A program made the translations under genes and the position numbers. DNA of 64,000 nucleotides from Pedobacter montanisoli (GTDB lineage Bacteria > Bacteroidota > Bacteroidia > Sphingobacteriales > Sphingobacteriaceae): contig NZ_JALGBH010000001.1 of NCBI RefSeq assembly GCF_022809115.1, forward strand, positions 124,001-188,000, in the 5' to 3' direction. The notes beneath the pieces were generated by a model. It was given only the letters and a program-made list of their open reading frames with translations, did no database searches and was not told where the DNA came from. Of the stretch, positions 18,101 through 26,970 are shown piece after piece (position 1 is the stretch's first letter; each line of letters begins with the position of its first letter).

Positions 18101-18649
18101 CTACAAATGTTTCAACAACGAAAGTAGGATTAAGCCAGTGGCTGATTTACGTAGAGAACGATATGCACGTGTAAGTTGAGTACGTACCGTATTGATGGAT
18201 ATCCCTTGCCTTTCTGCTATCTGTGCATAGGTCAACTTTTCAAGGGCATGAAGTTTAAGTATTTGCTTTTGCCCTTGGGGAAGATCATCTATCAATTCAA
18301 AAATGCGTACCAATCTAGCGTGCCGCTGGTCAAGATCGTCTTGGTCTTTCTGAGGATCAAAAGCCTCTGGAAGATCAGGCAACCAATCCTCACGTTTCTG
18401 CTGAACAGTTCTCTTACGTATAAAGTCTATGCTGATATTTTTAGTTGCTCTTGCTGCGTAAGATTTAAAGTTATCTGGATCAGGGCGGTCTGCATGCTGT
18501 TCCCAGTATTTAATAAAAAATTCCTGCACTAAATCCTCGGCAATATCTTTGTCGTGCACATAATTCATAGCAATCAGGCATAAATAGCGATAGTGTTTGC
18601 GAAACAGCAATTCAATATTATATTCACTTATCTGTACCTGACTATTCAT
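18101..18649 (-). CDS. ECF RNA polymerase sigma factor (FecI-like, 182 aa)
   Basis: Sigma-70 region 2 is seen in HYRYLCLIAMNYVHDKDIAEDLVQEFFIKYW and region 4 in LTYAQIAERQGISINTVRTQLTRAYRSLRK, with the short linker expected of extracytoplasmic-function sigma factors of the Bacteroides expansion group. It heads the cluster fecR-susC-susD-tlpA on the same strand and should direct transcription of susC and downstream genes upon ligand binding. It lies next to, but reads away from, the tRNA-Val array (same strand, downstream of it). Confidence 0.93.
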   Translation of the reverse strand: MNSQVQISEYNIELLFRKHYRYLCLIAMNYVHDKDIAEDLVQEFFIKYWEQHADRPDPDNFKSYAARATKNISIDFIRKRTVQQKREDWLPDLPEAFDPQKDQDDLDQRHARLVRIFELIDDLPQGQKQILKLHALEKLTYAQIAERQGISINTVRTQLTRAYRSLRKSATGLILLSLLKHL

Positions 18650-18685
18650 TGTTTATTGCAAAGACTTTAATTTAATATAAGTATT

Positions 18686-18748
18686 TCAATAATAAGTAAA
18701 ATAATATAGATTTCTGGAAGAGGAATAAAGGATATAGGTAAAAAACAT
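18686..18748 (-). pseudogene. Truncated N-terminus of a second GIY-YIG gene
   Basis: ATG at 18746-18748 opens a 20-codon frame, [20 protein letters not shown], then TGA. The first 16 residues nearly match the intact GIY-YIG protein at 18840-19091 ([16 protein letters not shown]); the match ends exactly where the YIG motif should come. It is the 5' part of a duplicated copy and lies inside the direct repeat at 18701-18837. Confidence 0.8.
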
Positions 18749-18773
18749 ACCCTAAATTTAGGATATTCCTAAA

Positions 18774-18807
18774 ACAAAAAAGCCTCGCTAGCGAACTAAC
18801 AAGGCTT
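18774..18807 (-). terminator. Rho-independent terminator, copy A
   Basis: On the minus strand AAGCCT pairs with AGGCTT across a 16-nt loop and is followed by a T tract. It ends the tRNA-array transcript after the tRNA 3' fragment; identical to the terminator at 19118-19150. Confidence 0.8.
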
Positions 18808-18837
18808 TGGTGGAAGCTGAGGGATTCGAACCCCCGA
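18808..18837 (-). pseudogene. tRNA-Val 3' fragment (T arm, acceptor strand, CCA)
   Basis: Contains GGTTCGAATCC with both T-stem strands, the 3' acceptor strand AGCTTCC, discriminator A and an encoded CCA, identical to the intact tRNA at 19151-19228. The D and anticodon arms are absent; the stop codon of the GIY-YIG gene lies 2 bp upstream. Confidence 0.85.
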
Positions 18838-18839
18838 TG

Positions 18840-19114
<275 letters not shown>

Positions 19115-19117
19115 AAA

Positions 19118-19150
19118 CAAAAAAGCCTCGCTAGCGAACTAACAAGGCTT
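19118..19150 (-). terminator. Rho-independent terminator of tRNA-Val, copy B
   Basis: AAGCCT/AGGCTT stem with a 16-nt loop and a T6 tract, beginning at the base after the encoded CCA of the tRNA at 19151-19228. Confidence 0.8.
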
Positions 19151-19228
19151 TGGTGGAAGCTGAGGGATTCGAACCCCCGACCCCCTCGGTGTAAACGAGG
19201 TGCTCTGAACCAGCTGAGCTAAGCTTCC
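19151..19228 (-). tRNA. tRNA-Val(TAC), with encoded CCA
   Basis: Acceptor arm GGAAGCT/AGCTTCC, D arm with AGCTGGTTCAGAGC, anticodon arm CCTCG-TTTACAC-CGAGG (anticodon TAC), T arm GGGGGTTCGAATCCC, discriminator A and genomic CCA. The mature part without CCA is 19154-19228. It is the second complete copy of the array; its gene body is identical to 19349-19423. Followed directly by a terminator. Confidence 0.95.
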
Positions 19229-19254
19229 ATTATTTCAATTCTAATTAACCCTTT

Positions 19255-19310
19255 GATCCGACCCTCCCGATATTAATCGGGATGCTCTGAACCAGCTGAG
19301 CTAAGCTTCC
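19255..19310 (-). pseudogene. Degenerate tRNA-Val 5' half with replaced anticodon arm
   Basis: The first 28 nt are identical to the neighbouring tRNA-Val genes through the D arm (GGAAGCTTAGCTCAGCTGG and on). The anticodon arm is then replaced by an 18-nt palindrome-like hairpin, TCCCGATTAATATCGGGA (19265-19282), after which GGGTCGG recalls the tRNA variable region before similarity stops. There is no T arm. The 5' flank (AATTGAAATAAT) matches that of the tRNA at 19151-19228. Confidence 0.75.
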
Positions 19311-19348
19311 ATTATTTCAATTTCATTTACAGTCCTGTAATTTTTTTG

Positions 19349-19423
19349 TGGAAGCTGAGGGATTCGAACCCCCGACCCCCTCGGTGTAAACGAGGTGCTC
19401 TGAACCAGCTGAGCTAAGCTTCC
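19349..19423 (-). tRNA. tRNA-Val(TAC), CCA not encoded
   Basis: Same cloverleaf as the copy at 19151-19228, with anticodon TAC and acceptor arm GGAAGCT/AGCTTCC. After discriminator A the genome reads CAAA, so CCA must be added post-transcriptionally. First gene of the array, about 35 nt after the promoter at 19459-19490. Confidence 0.95.
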
Positions 19424-19458
19424 ATTATAAAAAAACAAAATCCTTTGTTTTGGGACTG

Positions 19459-19490
19459 CAAATATAGAGCGTTTATTTAATTTCACAAAA
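19459..19490 (-). promoter_or_regulatory. Promoter of the tRNA-Val array
   Basis: On the minus strand TTTTG (ending 19486) is separated by exactly 19 nt from TATATTTG (19459-19466), a full match to the Bacteroidota TTTG-N19-TAnnTTTG consensus. Transcription should start near 19452. Confidence 0.75.
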
Positions 19491-19503
19491 AAAACTAAAA
19501 ATT

Positions 19504-20229
19504 TTATGTTAAAACTTCTTCCAATATTTGATGCGAACTGATTTGTCCAAAAGAAGGTGTATGTAAAGAAAAGTAAATCAACACTTTATCCAAAAGCAAT
19601 CTTCTCAACGCATTGGTGAGTTTTACATCTGCAGAGTTCTCAAAAGAAACGTTTGACAGTAAAATAAGGTATTGCGCTTCGTTGGCATCAATGAAATAAG
19701 GATGTACAGGAGCTAATGAAGTAAAAACACCTTCCTGTAAATCAAAATATTTCTGATCAGTTCTTTGTGCTGCCTGCGGACCAAAACCTAAGAACTTACT
19801 CAACTTCATTAAAAAGTTAAGGTGAAAATTCACATTTACATCTTCTGTTTCATCAAACCAGCAAAGAGAAGTATAAATGAAATCGAACAACTTTTCGTCT
19901 ATATGGTGCTGTCTGATGCATTTATACAAGACTTCATTTAAAAACTGTATAATCGTATTTTTCTGCAGATCGTAAGGTATAGTTCTAAAAACAGGCGACA
20001 ATTTTGCTTCCGAAATGCGTTGAAGTTGAGTGTTTGGCTTATGGTAAACCACCAAATCCAATGTATGCAAGGACTGCAAAACACTCATGGGTATTTTAGC
20101 CTTGGGTTTTCTTACACCATTTATCAGGTAAGACTGCACACCAAATTTCTCCGTAAAAACCTGAGCGATCAAACTGGTTTCACTATACTGTGTAATTTTT
20201 AAAACAACTCCACGAGTCTTATGCAACAT
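19504..20229 (-). CDS. recO: DNA repair protein RecO
   Basis: 241 residues. The N-terminal OB fold begins with the typical MLHKTRGVVLKITQYSETSLIAQVFTE pattern (TRGIVL...Y.E.S.I), followed by the helical C-terminal domain (NEVLYKCI, FDFIYTSL). RecO anneals single strands and loads RecA with RecR in gap repair. The zinc-binding cysteines of some RecO proteins are not evident here. Its start codon abuts the dgkA stop (20229/20230), so the two are co-transcribed. Confidence 0.92.
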   Translation of the reverse strand: MLHKTRGVVLKITQYSETSLIAQVFTEKFGVQSYLINGVRKPKAKIPMSVLQSLHTLDLVVYHKPNTQLQRISEAKLSPVFRTIPYDLQKNTIIQFLNEVLYKCIRQHHIDEKLFDFIYTSLCWFDETEDVNVNFHLNFLMKLSKFLGFGPQAAQRTDQKYFDLQEGVFTSLAPVHPYFIDANEAQYLILLSNVSFENSADVKLTNALRRLLLDKVLIYFSLHTPSFGQISSHQILEEVLT

Positions 20230-20577
20230 CTAAAAAAACTTTGGCACAAAAATAAGCAATGCAACAATGAAAGATACTATTGCCGCAATTAAAACGGCTC
20301 CGGCTGCAACATCTTTTATTTTCCCTGCTACCGGATCGTATTCAGGAGAAATTTTATCGACCAGTAATTCTATTGAAGTATTTATCAACTCTAAAGCCAT
20401 TACCAAGCCCATGCAAACTAATACTGCAACCCATTCCAAAACAGATAATTTTAAAAACAGGCCTAACAGTACCACAATCAAAGCTGCGATAAGCTGCAAC
20501 TTAAAATTAAGTTGTGTTTGCAACGCATAGGCAATGCCTTTACCTGCATAAATAAATCCTTTAAGAAACTTTGCCAT
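20230..20577 (-). CDS. dgkA: Diacylglycerol/undecaprenol kinase (DgkA family)
   Basis: 115-residue integral membrane kinase with three hydrophobic helices. The signature LELINTSIELLVDKISPEYDPVAGKIKDVAAGAVL corresponds to the DgkA motif (E.x.NTAIE..VD, K..D.AAAAV). Gram-positive-like members phosphorylate undecaprenol rather than diacylglycerol, so the lipid substrate is open. Upstream partner of recO. Confidence 0.9.
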   Translation of the reverse strand: MAKFLKGFIYAGKGIAYALQTQLNFKLQLIAALIVVLLGLFLKLSVLEWVAVLVCMGLVMALELINTSIELLVDKISPEYDPVAGKIKDVAAGAVLIAAIVSFIVALLIFVPKFF

Positions 20578-20706
20578 AAATTTACCGGCATCTAAAACTA
20601 TTTACCTCTATGTGCCGTTTGTTAAGGTAAATTTATCATAAAAATTTATCAATTCGTTTTTGTAATGCAGCATAATAATTGCGTTCTTTACCTTTTTTAA
20701 CAAGAT

Positions 20707-23061
20707 ATGTGGAGCAAACTTTCTGAATTCATCTTAAAAAACCGGATTTTTCTAATCATCTTTTTCCTAGCAATTACTGTGTTTATGGCCTTTAAGGCTC
20801 AAAACATTAAGCTCTCTTATGCCGGAAGTAAGATCTTACCCTTAACCGACTCTGCATTTGTTAAATACACTGCTTTTAAAAAGCAATTTGGTGAAGATGG
20901 CAGCATGGTTGTGATTGGCATTCAAACGCCAAAAATTTACGAAAAAGACACTTACAATCAATGGGCAAAGTTATCTGAAGATATTAGCACACTAAAAGGA
21001 ATAAAAGGCGTACTTTCTATAGGTAAACTATTTCAGTTAGAGAAAGACAGTGTACACCAAAGGTTTACCGCACGCATATTACCCGGAGGCATCATCAAAA
21101 CCGATGCGCAGATGGATTCGCTCAAACATACTTTGGCACAACTGCCATTTTACGAAGGTTTATTGATCAACAGGCAAACCAATGCTACTTTGATGGCGGT
21201 TTCCTTCGATCAGAAAATATTGAATACCGCAGCCCGTAATCCTATTTTAAAAGAGATTGAAGAAAAAGCATTGGCTTTTGGTAAAAGCTCACAAACAGAT
21301 ATCCACCTATCAGGATTACCCTATATCAGAACTGCTACCAGTAAGCTTATCTCTAATGAGTTTGTTTTATTTTTAGGTTTATCTATCCTGGTTTCCGCCA
21401 TCATTCTGATTATATTCTTCAGAAGTTTTGCTGCTGTTTTCTACCCGATCCTAATTGTGATTATGGGAGTAATATGGAGCGTAGGAACTTTAGTTCTATT
21501 CGGCTATGAAATCACCATCTTAACAGGACTCATTCCACCGCTCATCGTAATCATAGGCATTCCAAACAGCATATTGTTGCTGAACAAATACCATAATGAA
21601 TTAAAAAAACATGGCGATAAACATAAAGCTTGGCAAATTACCATTGAACGCATATCTGTAACCACTTTAATCGCCAATATTACCGCTGCCATTGGCTTTG
21701 GCGTATTGTATTTTACAGGAAGCGAACTGTTGATGCAATTTGGAAGTGTGGCCGCTTTAAATGTAATGTTTACCTGGCTGCTAAGCTTATGCCTTATACC
21801 CGCTGTATTTAGCTTTTTACCTGCTCCAAAAAATAAAATCAATGCAGCGCATAAAGCTAATTTCTTAGATAGACTTTTGATTAAAACCGATTTTATCGTT
21901 CAGCATAAAAGTAAGCTCATCTATTTAGCAACGCTTATTGTTTCTCTCATTTCATTGGTTGGAGTTTACCGTATCAATGTAAATGGATATGTGGTTGACG
22001 ATTTGCCCAAAAGCTCTCGTATTTTAACCGACCTGAAATTCTTTGAAAAAAACTTTGAGGGCATTTTACCTCTCGAAATCAGTATTGACACCAAGAGAAA
22101 GAACGGCGTACTTAATCTGGCTACACTGAACAAAATTGATGAAATGGAAAACATGATCAGTTCATACCCTGAGTTTTCCCGCTCCATTTCTTTAAACCGG
22201 GGGTTAAAATATGCCACTCAGGTATTTTATGATAATGATACTTCTTATTACCGCCTACCTACAGATTTTGAACGTGCGTTTATCTTAATGTACATTGCCA
22301 GTTCGGGCAAAGGCAATGGCAATATGCTCACTAATTTTGTAGATAAGGATAAGCAAACCACGCGTATCAGTTTCCAGATGGCTGATATAGGATCTAAAAG
22401 ATTAGACCACCTGTTAGAAGAACTTAAGCCAAGAATAGATTCCATTTTACCCCCTAAACGCTTTAATGTAACCTTAACAGGTTCCAGCATCATATTTTCA
22501 AAAGGCACGGACTATATGTTGCGCCATTTATTTGAGAGTATTTCTCTGGCTATTGTACTGATTTCATTGTTGCGCTTGGCACAATTCAGAAGCATGGGAA
22601 TTATGTTCATTTCATTGTTACCAAACGTGGTTCCGCTGATTATTACTGCGGGTTTAATGGGCTTCTTCAATATCCCTTTAAAGCCTTCTACCATACTGAT
22701 TTTTACCATTGCGTTTGGACTGGCTTCTGATCAGACCATTTATTTCCTAACCAGATATCAGCAGGAATTGAACTTTACCAATTATAGCGTAAGCAAAGTT
22801 ATTACCGATACCATTACAGAAACCGGTGTGAGCATGACACACATTGCGCTGATCTTATTTTTCGGTTTCGGCATTTTTACAGCCTCAACTTTTGGCGGAA
22901 CAGTCATATTAGGTTTATTACTATCTATAACACTGATCATTGCGCTGGTATTTAATCTTACCCTGCTACCTTCTTTGGTATTGTGGTTAGATAAAAACAA
23001 GAAACGAAAACTTATTTCGGACGAAGAAATGGCTAAAAACAATCTGGATTTCGACCATTAA
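20707..23061 (+). CDS. MMPL/RND-superfamily transporter (HAE3-like, 784 aa)
   Basis: RND permease with two halves. Each has one membrane helix, a large periplasmic loop and a five-helix block: TM1 at 13-30, the sterol-sensing-like block about 220-375 (GLIPPLIVIIGIPNSILLLNKYHNEL), TM7 about 400-420 and the second block about 615-770 (TIAFGLASDQTIYFLTRYQQE). At 784 aa it is shorter than HAE1 drug pumps and fits the MMPL/HAE3 group, which handles lipids or hopanoid-like substrates. No adaptor or TolC gene lies nearby. Ends with a 4-bp stop overlap with the convergent gene at 23058. Confidence 0.87.
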   Translation: MWSKLSEFILKNRIFLIIFFLAITVFMAFKAQNIKLSYAGSKILPLTDSAFVKYTAFKKQFGEDGSMVVIGIQTPKIYEKDTYNQWAKLSEDISTLKGIKGVLSIGKLFQLEKDSVHQRFTARILPGGIIKTDAQMDSLKHTLAQLPFYEGLLINRQTNATLMAVSFDQKILNTAARNPILKEIEEKALAFGKSSQTDIHLSGLPYIRTATSKLISNEFVLFLGLSILVSAIILIIFFRSFAAVFYPILIVIMGVIWSVGTLVLFGYEITILTGLIPPLIVIIGIPNSILLLNKYHNELKKHGDKHKAWQITIERISVTTLIANITAAIGFGVLYFTGSELLMQFGSVAALNVMFTWLLSLCLIPAVFSFLPAPKNKINAAHKANFLDRLLIKTDFIVQHKSKLIYLATLIVSLISLVGVYRINVNGYVVDDLPKSSRILTDLKFFEKNFEGILPLEISIDTKRKNGVLNLATLNKIDEMENMISSYPEFSRSISLNRGLKYATQVFYDNDTSYYRLPTDFERAFILMYIASSGKGNGNMLTNFVDKDKQTTRISFQMADIGSKRLDHLLEELKPRIDSILPPKRFNVTLTGSSIIFSKGTDYMLRHLFESISLAIVLISLLRLAQFRSMGIMFISLLPNVVPLIITAGLMGFFNIPLKPSTILIFTIAFGLASDQTIYFLTRYQQELNFTNYSVSKVITDTITETGVSMTHIALILFFGFGIFTASTFGGTVILGLLLSITLIIALVFNLTLLPSLVLWLDKNKKRKLISDEEMAKNNLDFDH

Positions 23062-23318
23062 TCTACTTTAGAGGTATTTTCAGTTGATGTAGGGTTATCA
23101 CCAACAGGTGTTAACTCTACAATATCTTTGCCTTTCTCTTCAATTTTTCGGGCAAATAAAACCGGATAAATTAACATAAAAGCTCCTGCTATAAACAAAA
23201 TCCCTGCAACCGCCAGCAAGGTTTTGCTCCCTTTGGTATGATTGACGGCAATTACCATCATAATTACGCCCAGAATTAATAACCATACTGCTTTATTTAA
23301 TCTTAGTTTCCTGATCAT
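23058..23318 (-). CDS. Small two-helix membrane protein, function unknown
   Basis: 86 residues with two hydrophobic segments (about 10-26 and 34-54) followed by a charged, Thr/Ser-rich C-terminal tail. No known domain recognised. Its start overlaps the end of the next upstream small membrane gene (23293-23496) by 26 bp, so the pair is translationally coupled. The stop overlaps the MMPL gene stop as TTAA. Confidence 0.65.
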   Translation of the reverse strand: MIRKLRLNKAVWLLILGVIMMVIAVNHTKGSKTLLAVAGILFIAGAFMLIYPVLFARKIEEKGKDIVELTPVGDNPTSTENTSKVD

Positions 23319-23496
23319 TTTGCTGTTTGTTACGCTTAACTACACTTATTAAAACAAGTAATAAACCAATAAGTTCTGCGCCGAAACAAAAAAACAAAAT
23401 AAAATTACCAAGAGCAGGTTCAGCAAAAAGCTTAACGGGAAATAAAAGCACTGCTGCGGCCATAAGCCCTACACCAATTTTAAATAATTTATCCAT
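23293..23496 (-). CDS. Small membrane protein, function unknown (67 aa)
   Basis: Two membrane segments (about 6-24 and 30-52) with a hydrophilic, Lys/Gln-rich C-terminus. Not assigned to a family. Coupled by overlap to the gene at 23058-23318 and divergent from ileS. Confidence 0.6.
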   Translation of the reverse strand: MDKLFKIGVGLMAAAVLLFPVKLFAEPALGNFILFFCFGAELIGLLLVLISVVKRNKQQNDQETKIK

Positions 23497-23538
23497 AACA
23501 AAATCAGCCCAAAGCTACCATTATTAAGTATAAAAGCT

Positions 23539-23546
23539 TAACTTTG
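23539..23546 (+). promoter_or_regulatory. -7 element upstream of ileS
   Basis: TAACTTTG matches TAnnTTTG and lies 30 bp before the ileS ATG at 23577. It also falls where a longer TTG-started frame would begin, which supports the downstream ATG as the true start. Confidence 0.45.
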
Positions 23547-23576
23547 CAACCTTTAATTTTTTACGATACTTTATTG

Positions 23577-26500
23577 ATGTACAGGGAATATAAACAATTA
23601 GAACTGGCCAAAATAGGCAAAGAGATATTAGATTTCTGGAAGGCTCAAAACATATTTGAAAAAAGTATTAGCTCACGCCCTAAGTCTAAACCTTTTACTT
23701 TTTACGAGGGTCCACCATCGGCAAACGGAATGCCTGGTATTCACCACGTAATGGCTCGTGCTATTAAAGATATTTTTTGTCGTTATAAAACCCTTAAAGG
23801 TTATCAGGTAAAACGTAAAGGTGGCTGGGACACACATGGTTTACCTATAGAATTGGCCGTTGAAAAAAAATTAGGGATCACCAAAGAAGATATCGGTAAA
23901 AAGATCTCTGTTGATGCTTATAACGCCGCCTGCAAAGAAGAGGTAATGCGCTATACCGATGTTTGGAATGACCTGACCGAAAAAATGGGTTACTGGGTTG
24001 ACCTTGAAAATCCTTATGTAACTTATCATAACGAATACATAGAGACCTTATGGTGGATCTTACAACAGCTTTATAACAAAGGTTTACTGTACAAAGGTTA
24101 TACTATACAACCTTACTCACCTGCTGCCGGCACAGGTTTAAGCTCTCACGAATTGAACCAGCCGGGAACTTACCGCGATGTAAGCGATACCACAATTGTT
24201 GCGCAATTTAAAGCTGTTAACAGCACTTTACCTCATTTCTTACAAGGATTAGGCACCATGCATTTTTTAGCTTGGACAACTACTCCATGGACCCTACCAA
24301 GCAATACAGCTTTAACTGTTGGCCCTAAAATAGATTATGTGCTGGTTAAAACCTTTAACCAATATACTTTTGAGCCTATACAGGTTATCCTGGCCAAAGC
24401 TTTAGTAGGCAAACAGTTTAGTGGCAAATACTTTGCAGCAGAAAACGCAGCAGATTTAGAAAACTACAAGGCAGAAGATAAGAAAATCCCTTACTTTATT
24501 GTAAAAGAATTTGCAGGAGCAGACTTAGTAGGCATTAAATACGAACAATTATTACCACTGGCTTTACCATACCAAAATCCTGAAAATGCATTCCGTGTAA
24601 TTTCGGGTGATTTTGTAACAACCGAAGATGGTACAGGTATTGTACATACTGCCCCTACTTTTGGTGCAGACGATGCCCGTGTTGCTAAATTAGCAATGCC
24701 TGAAGTACCTCCAATGCTGGTTTTAGATGAAAAGGATAACCCTGTCCCTCTGGTAAACCTGCAAGGTAAATTCATTGACAGCTTAGGTGGTAATCTGGGC
24801 GGTAAATACGTTAAAAACGAATACTACACCGATGGACAAGCGCCTGAAAAATCTGTTGATGTAGAAATTGCCATCCGGTTAAAAGAAGAGAATAAAGCTT
24901 TTAAAGTTGAGAAATACGTACACAGCTACCCACATTGCTGGCGTACCGACAAACCTGTTCTATACTATCCTTTAGACAGTTGGTTTATTAAAACCACTGC
25001 CTTAAAAGATAAAATGGCAACATTGAACAAAACCATCAACTGGAAACCAGAAGCTACCGGAACAGGTCGTTTTGGCAACTGGTTAGAAAATCTGGTTGAT
25101 TGGAATTTATCTCGTTCACGCTATTGGGGTACACCGCTTCCAATCTGGAGAACTGAAGATGGAACTGAAGAAAAATGTATCGGTTCTATTGCAGAACTCA
25201 ATGCCGAAATACAAAAAGCTGTTGAGGCCGGTTATATGGAAGCAGGCTTTGAACTGAAAGACATGCACCGTCCATACGTTGATGATGTAATTCTGGTTTC
25301 TCAAAGTGGCAAGAAAATGTTGCGTGAAACAGACCTTATTGATGTTTGGTTTGACAGCGGCGCCATGCCTTATGCTCAATGGCATTTTCCATTTGAAAAC
25401 AAAGAAGAGTTTGAAAACGCTTATCCTGCCGATTTCATTGCAGAAGGTGTTGACCAAACTCGCGGCTGGTTCTTTACCTTACATGCTATAGCAGTAATGC
25501 TAAGTGAAAGCAGCGATGAGATCAAAGCCATTAATGAGAGAGTAAACAATCCTGGTATTGCATTTAAAAATGTGGTATCAAACGGTTTGGTATTAGATAA
25601 AAACGGCAACAAAATGTCTAAACGTTTAGGCAATGCTGTTGATCCGTTCAGCACAATTGATACCTACAGTGCTGATGCTACCCGCTGGTACATGATCAGT
25701 AACGCATCACCTTGGGACAATCTTAAATTTAACTTGGAAGGATTAGATGAAGTACGTCGTAAATTCTTCGGTACGCTTTATAATACCTATTCTTTCTTTG
25801 CACTTTATGCCAACATAGACAAGTTTGTAATCGATATCAACAACCAGACTCCTGTTGCAGAACGCAGTGAGTTAGATCGTTGGATCTTATCGCTTTTACA
25901 AACCCTTATTGCTGAGGTAGATGAAAGCTATAACACTTACGAGCCAACTAAAGCTGCCCGTGCCATACAGAACTTTGTTGACGAGCATTTAAGTAACTGG
26001 TACATCCGTTTATCACGCCGCCGTTTTTGGAAAGGTGAAATGACTGCCGATAAAAAAGCAGCATATGAAACTTTACATACCTGCTTAACCAGCATAGCAC
26101 AGTTAATGTCTCCGGTTGCACCGTTCTTCTCAGACTGGTTATATAAAAATATGACCGAAAGTCTTGCGGAAAAGGCAGAATCAGTACATTTAACTTTCTT
26201 ACCTGAAGCTGATAAGAGCATTATAGATCTTGCGCTAAATGAACGCATGGAACTTGCTCAGAATATATCATCAATGATTTTATCGTTGCGTAAAAAAATG
26301 GGCATCAATGTACGCCAGCCTTTAGCTAAAGTACTTATTCCTATTTTGGATAACAGTTTTGAAAGCAAAATTGAATTGGTTAAAGATTTGATCCTATCAG
26401 AAACCAATATCAAAGAAATTTCATATATTACCGACACTGCCGGTTTCATTAAGAAAAAGGTAAAACCAAACTTTAAATCTTTAGGGGCTAAAGTGGGTAA

Positions 26501-26966
26501 GGATATGAAGCTTGTAACCGAGGCCATCCAGAACATCAGTCAGGAAGAACTTGCATCATTTGAAAAAGAAGGTACTTTGGCTATAAAAAATACGCCGTAC
26601 ACCATTCTTTTAAGTGATGTTGAAATTATTGCCGAAGACATTCCGGGATGGCAGGTAACCAACATGGGCAGTTTAACTGTTGCTTTAGATGTAAACATAA
26701 CGCCTGAGCTTAAAGATGAAGGTCTGTCACGTGAGTTAATTAACCGCGTACAAAATCTTCGTAAAGAAATGGCTTTTGAAGTTACAGACAGGATTACCGT
26801 AAGTTTACAAGAAGATAACACTGTATCACCTGCGGTGCTTAAAAACAAAGCCTACATTTGCAGCGAAATTTTAGCAGATGATATTGTTTTAACATCAGCA
26901 CCTTTAGATGGTACCAAAATTGTAATAGAAGACATTGAACTTGAAATTGTGATTGCAAAAAAATAA
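23577..26966 (+). CDS. ileS: Isoleucyl-tRNA synthetase, type 2 (1129 aa)
   Basis: Class I synthetase that charges tRNA-Ile. The HIGH-type motif appears as GIHH in GPPSANGMPGIHHVMAR, the editing (CP1) domain spans about 170-480, and the KMSKS-type motif is KMSKR (NGNKMSKRLGNAVDPF). GWDTHGLPIE in place of GWDCHGLP, GMPGIHH and KMSKR place it in the eukaryote-like type 2 branch (DUF5915-type C-terminus), known for low sensitivity to mupirocin. The ATG at 23577 is preferred over an upstream TTG. Followed closely by a DksA-like gene and lspA. Confidence 0.95.
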   Translation: MYREYKQLELAKIGKEILDFWKAQNIFEKSISSRPKSKPFTFYEGPPSANGMPGIHHVMARAIKDIFCRYKTLKGYQVKRKGGWDTHGLPIELAVEKKLGITKEDIGKKISVDAYNAACKEEVMRYTDVWNDLTEKMGYWVDLENPYVTYHNEYIETLWWILQQLYNKGLLYKGYTIQPYSPAAGTGLSSHELNQPGTYRDVSDTTIVAQFKAVNSTLPHFLQGLGTMHFLAWTTTPWTLPSNTALTVGPKIDYVLVKTFNQYTFEPIQVILAKALVGKQFSGKYFAAENAADLENYKAEDKKIPYFIVKEFAGADLVGIKYEQLLPLALPYQNPENAFRVISGDFVTTEDGTGIVHTAPTFGADDARVAKLAMPEVPPMLVLDEKDNPVPLVNLQGKFIDSLGGNLGGKYVKNEYYTDGQAPEKSVDVEIAIRLKEENKAFKVEKYVHSYPHCWRTDKPVLYYPLDSWFIKTTALKDKMATLNKTINWKPEATGTGRFGNWLENLVDWNLSRSRYWGTPLPIWRTEDGTEEKCIGSIAELNAEIQKAVEAGYMEAGFELKDMHRPYVDDVILVSQSGKKMLRETDLIDVWFDSGAMPYAQWHFPFENKEEFENAYPADFIAEGVDQTRGWFFTLHAIAVMLSESSDEIKAINERVNNPGIAFKNVVSNGLVLDKNGNKMSKRLGNAVDPFSTIDTYSADATRWYMISNASPWDNLKFNLEGLDEVRRKFFGTLYNTYSFFALYANIDKFVIDINNQTPVAERSELDRWILSLLQTLIAEVDESYNTYEPTKAARAIQNFVDEHLSNWYIRLSRRRFWKGEMTADKKAAYETLHTCLTSIAQLMSPVAPFFSDWLYKNMTESLAEKAESVHLTFLPEADKSIIDLALNERMELAQNISSMILSLRKKMGINVRQPLAKVLIPILDNSFESKIELVKDLILSETNIKEISYITDTAGFIKKKVKPNFKSLGAKVGKDMKLVTEAIQNISQEELASFEKEGTLAIKNTPYTILLSDVEIIAEDIPGWQVTNMGSLTVALDVNITPELKDEGLSRELINRVQNLRKEMAFEVTDRITVSLQEDNTVSPAVLKNKAYICSEILADDIVLTSAPLDGTKIVIEDIELEIVIAKK

Positions 26967-26970
26967 CATT

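Larger units (their letters stand above)
18701..18837. repeat. Direct repeat copy A (tRNA 3' end, terminator, GIY-YIG start)
   Basis: 137 bp almost identical to 19044-19180 at a fixed offset of 343 bp, with about three mismatches. Each copy holds, in minus-strand order, the T arm and CCA end of tRNA-Val, a terminator, two overlapping palindromes and the first codons of a GIY-YIG gene. It records a recent tandem duplication. Confidence 0.9.

Noticed and set aside
19301-19486. 61-aa minus-strand ORF with SLAQLVQ...GSGVRIPQLP
   Set aside because: It is the translation of the tRNA-Val gene at 19349-19423, a known annotation artefact.
23544-23576. Extended TTG start for ileS
   Set aside because: It overlaps a TAnnTTTG -7 element and adds residues not expected in the family.
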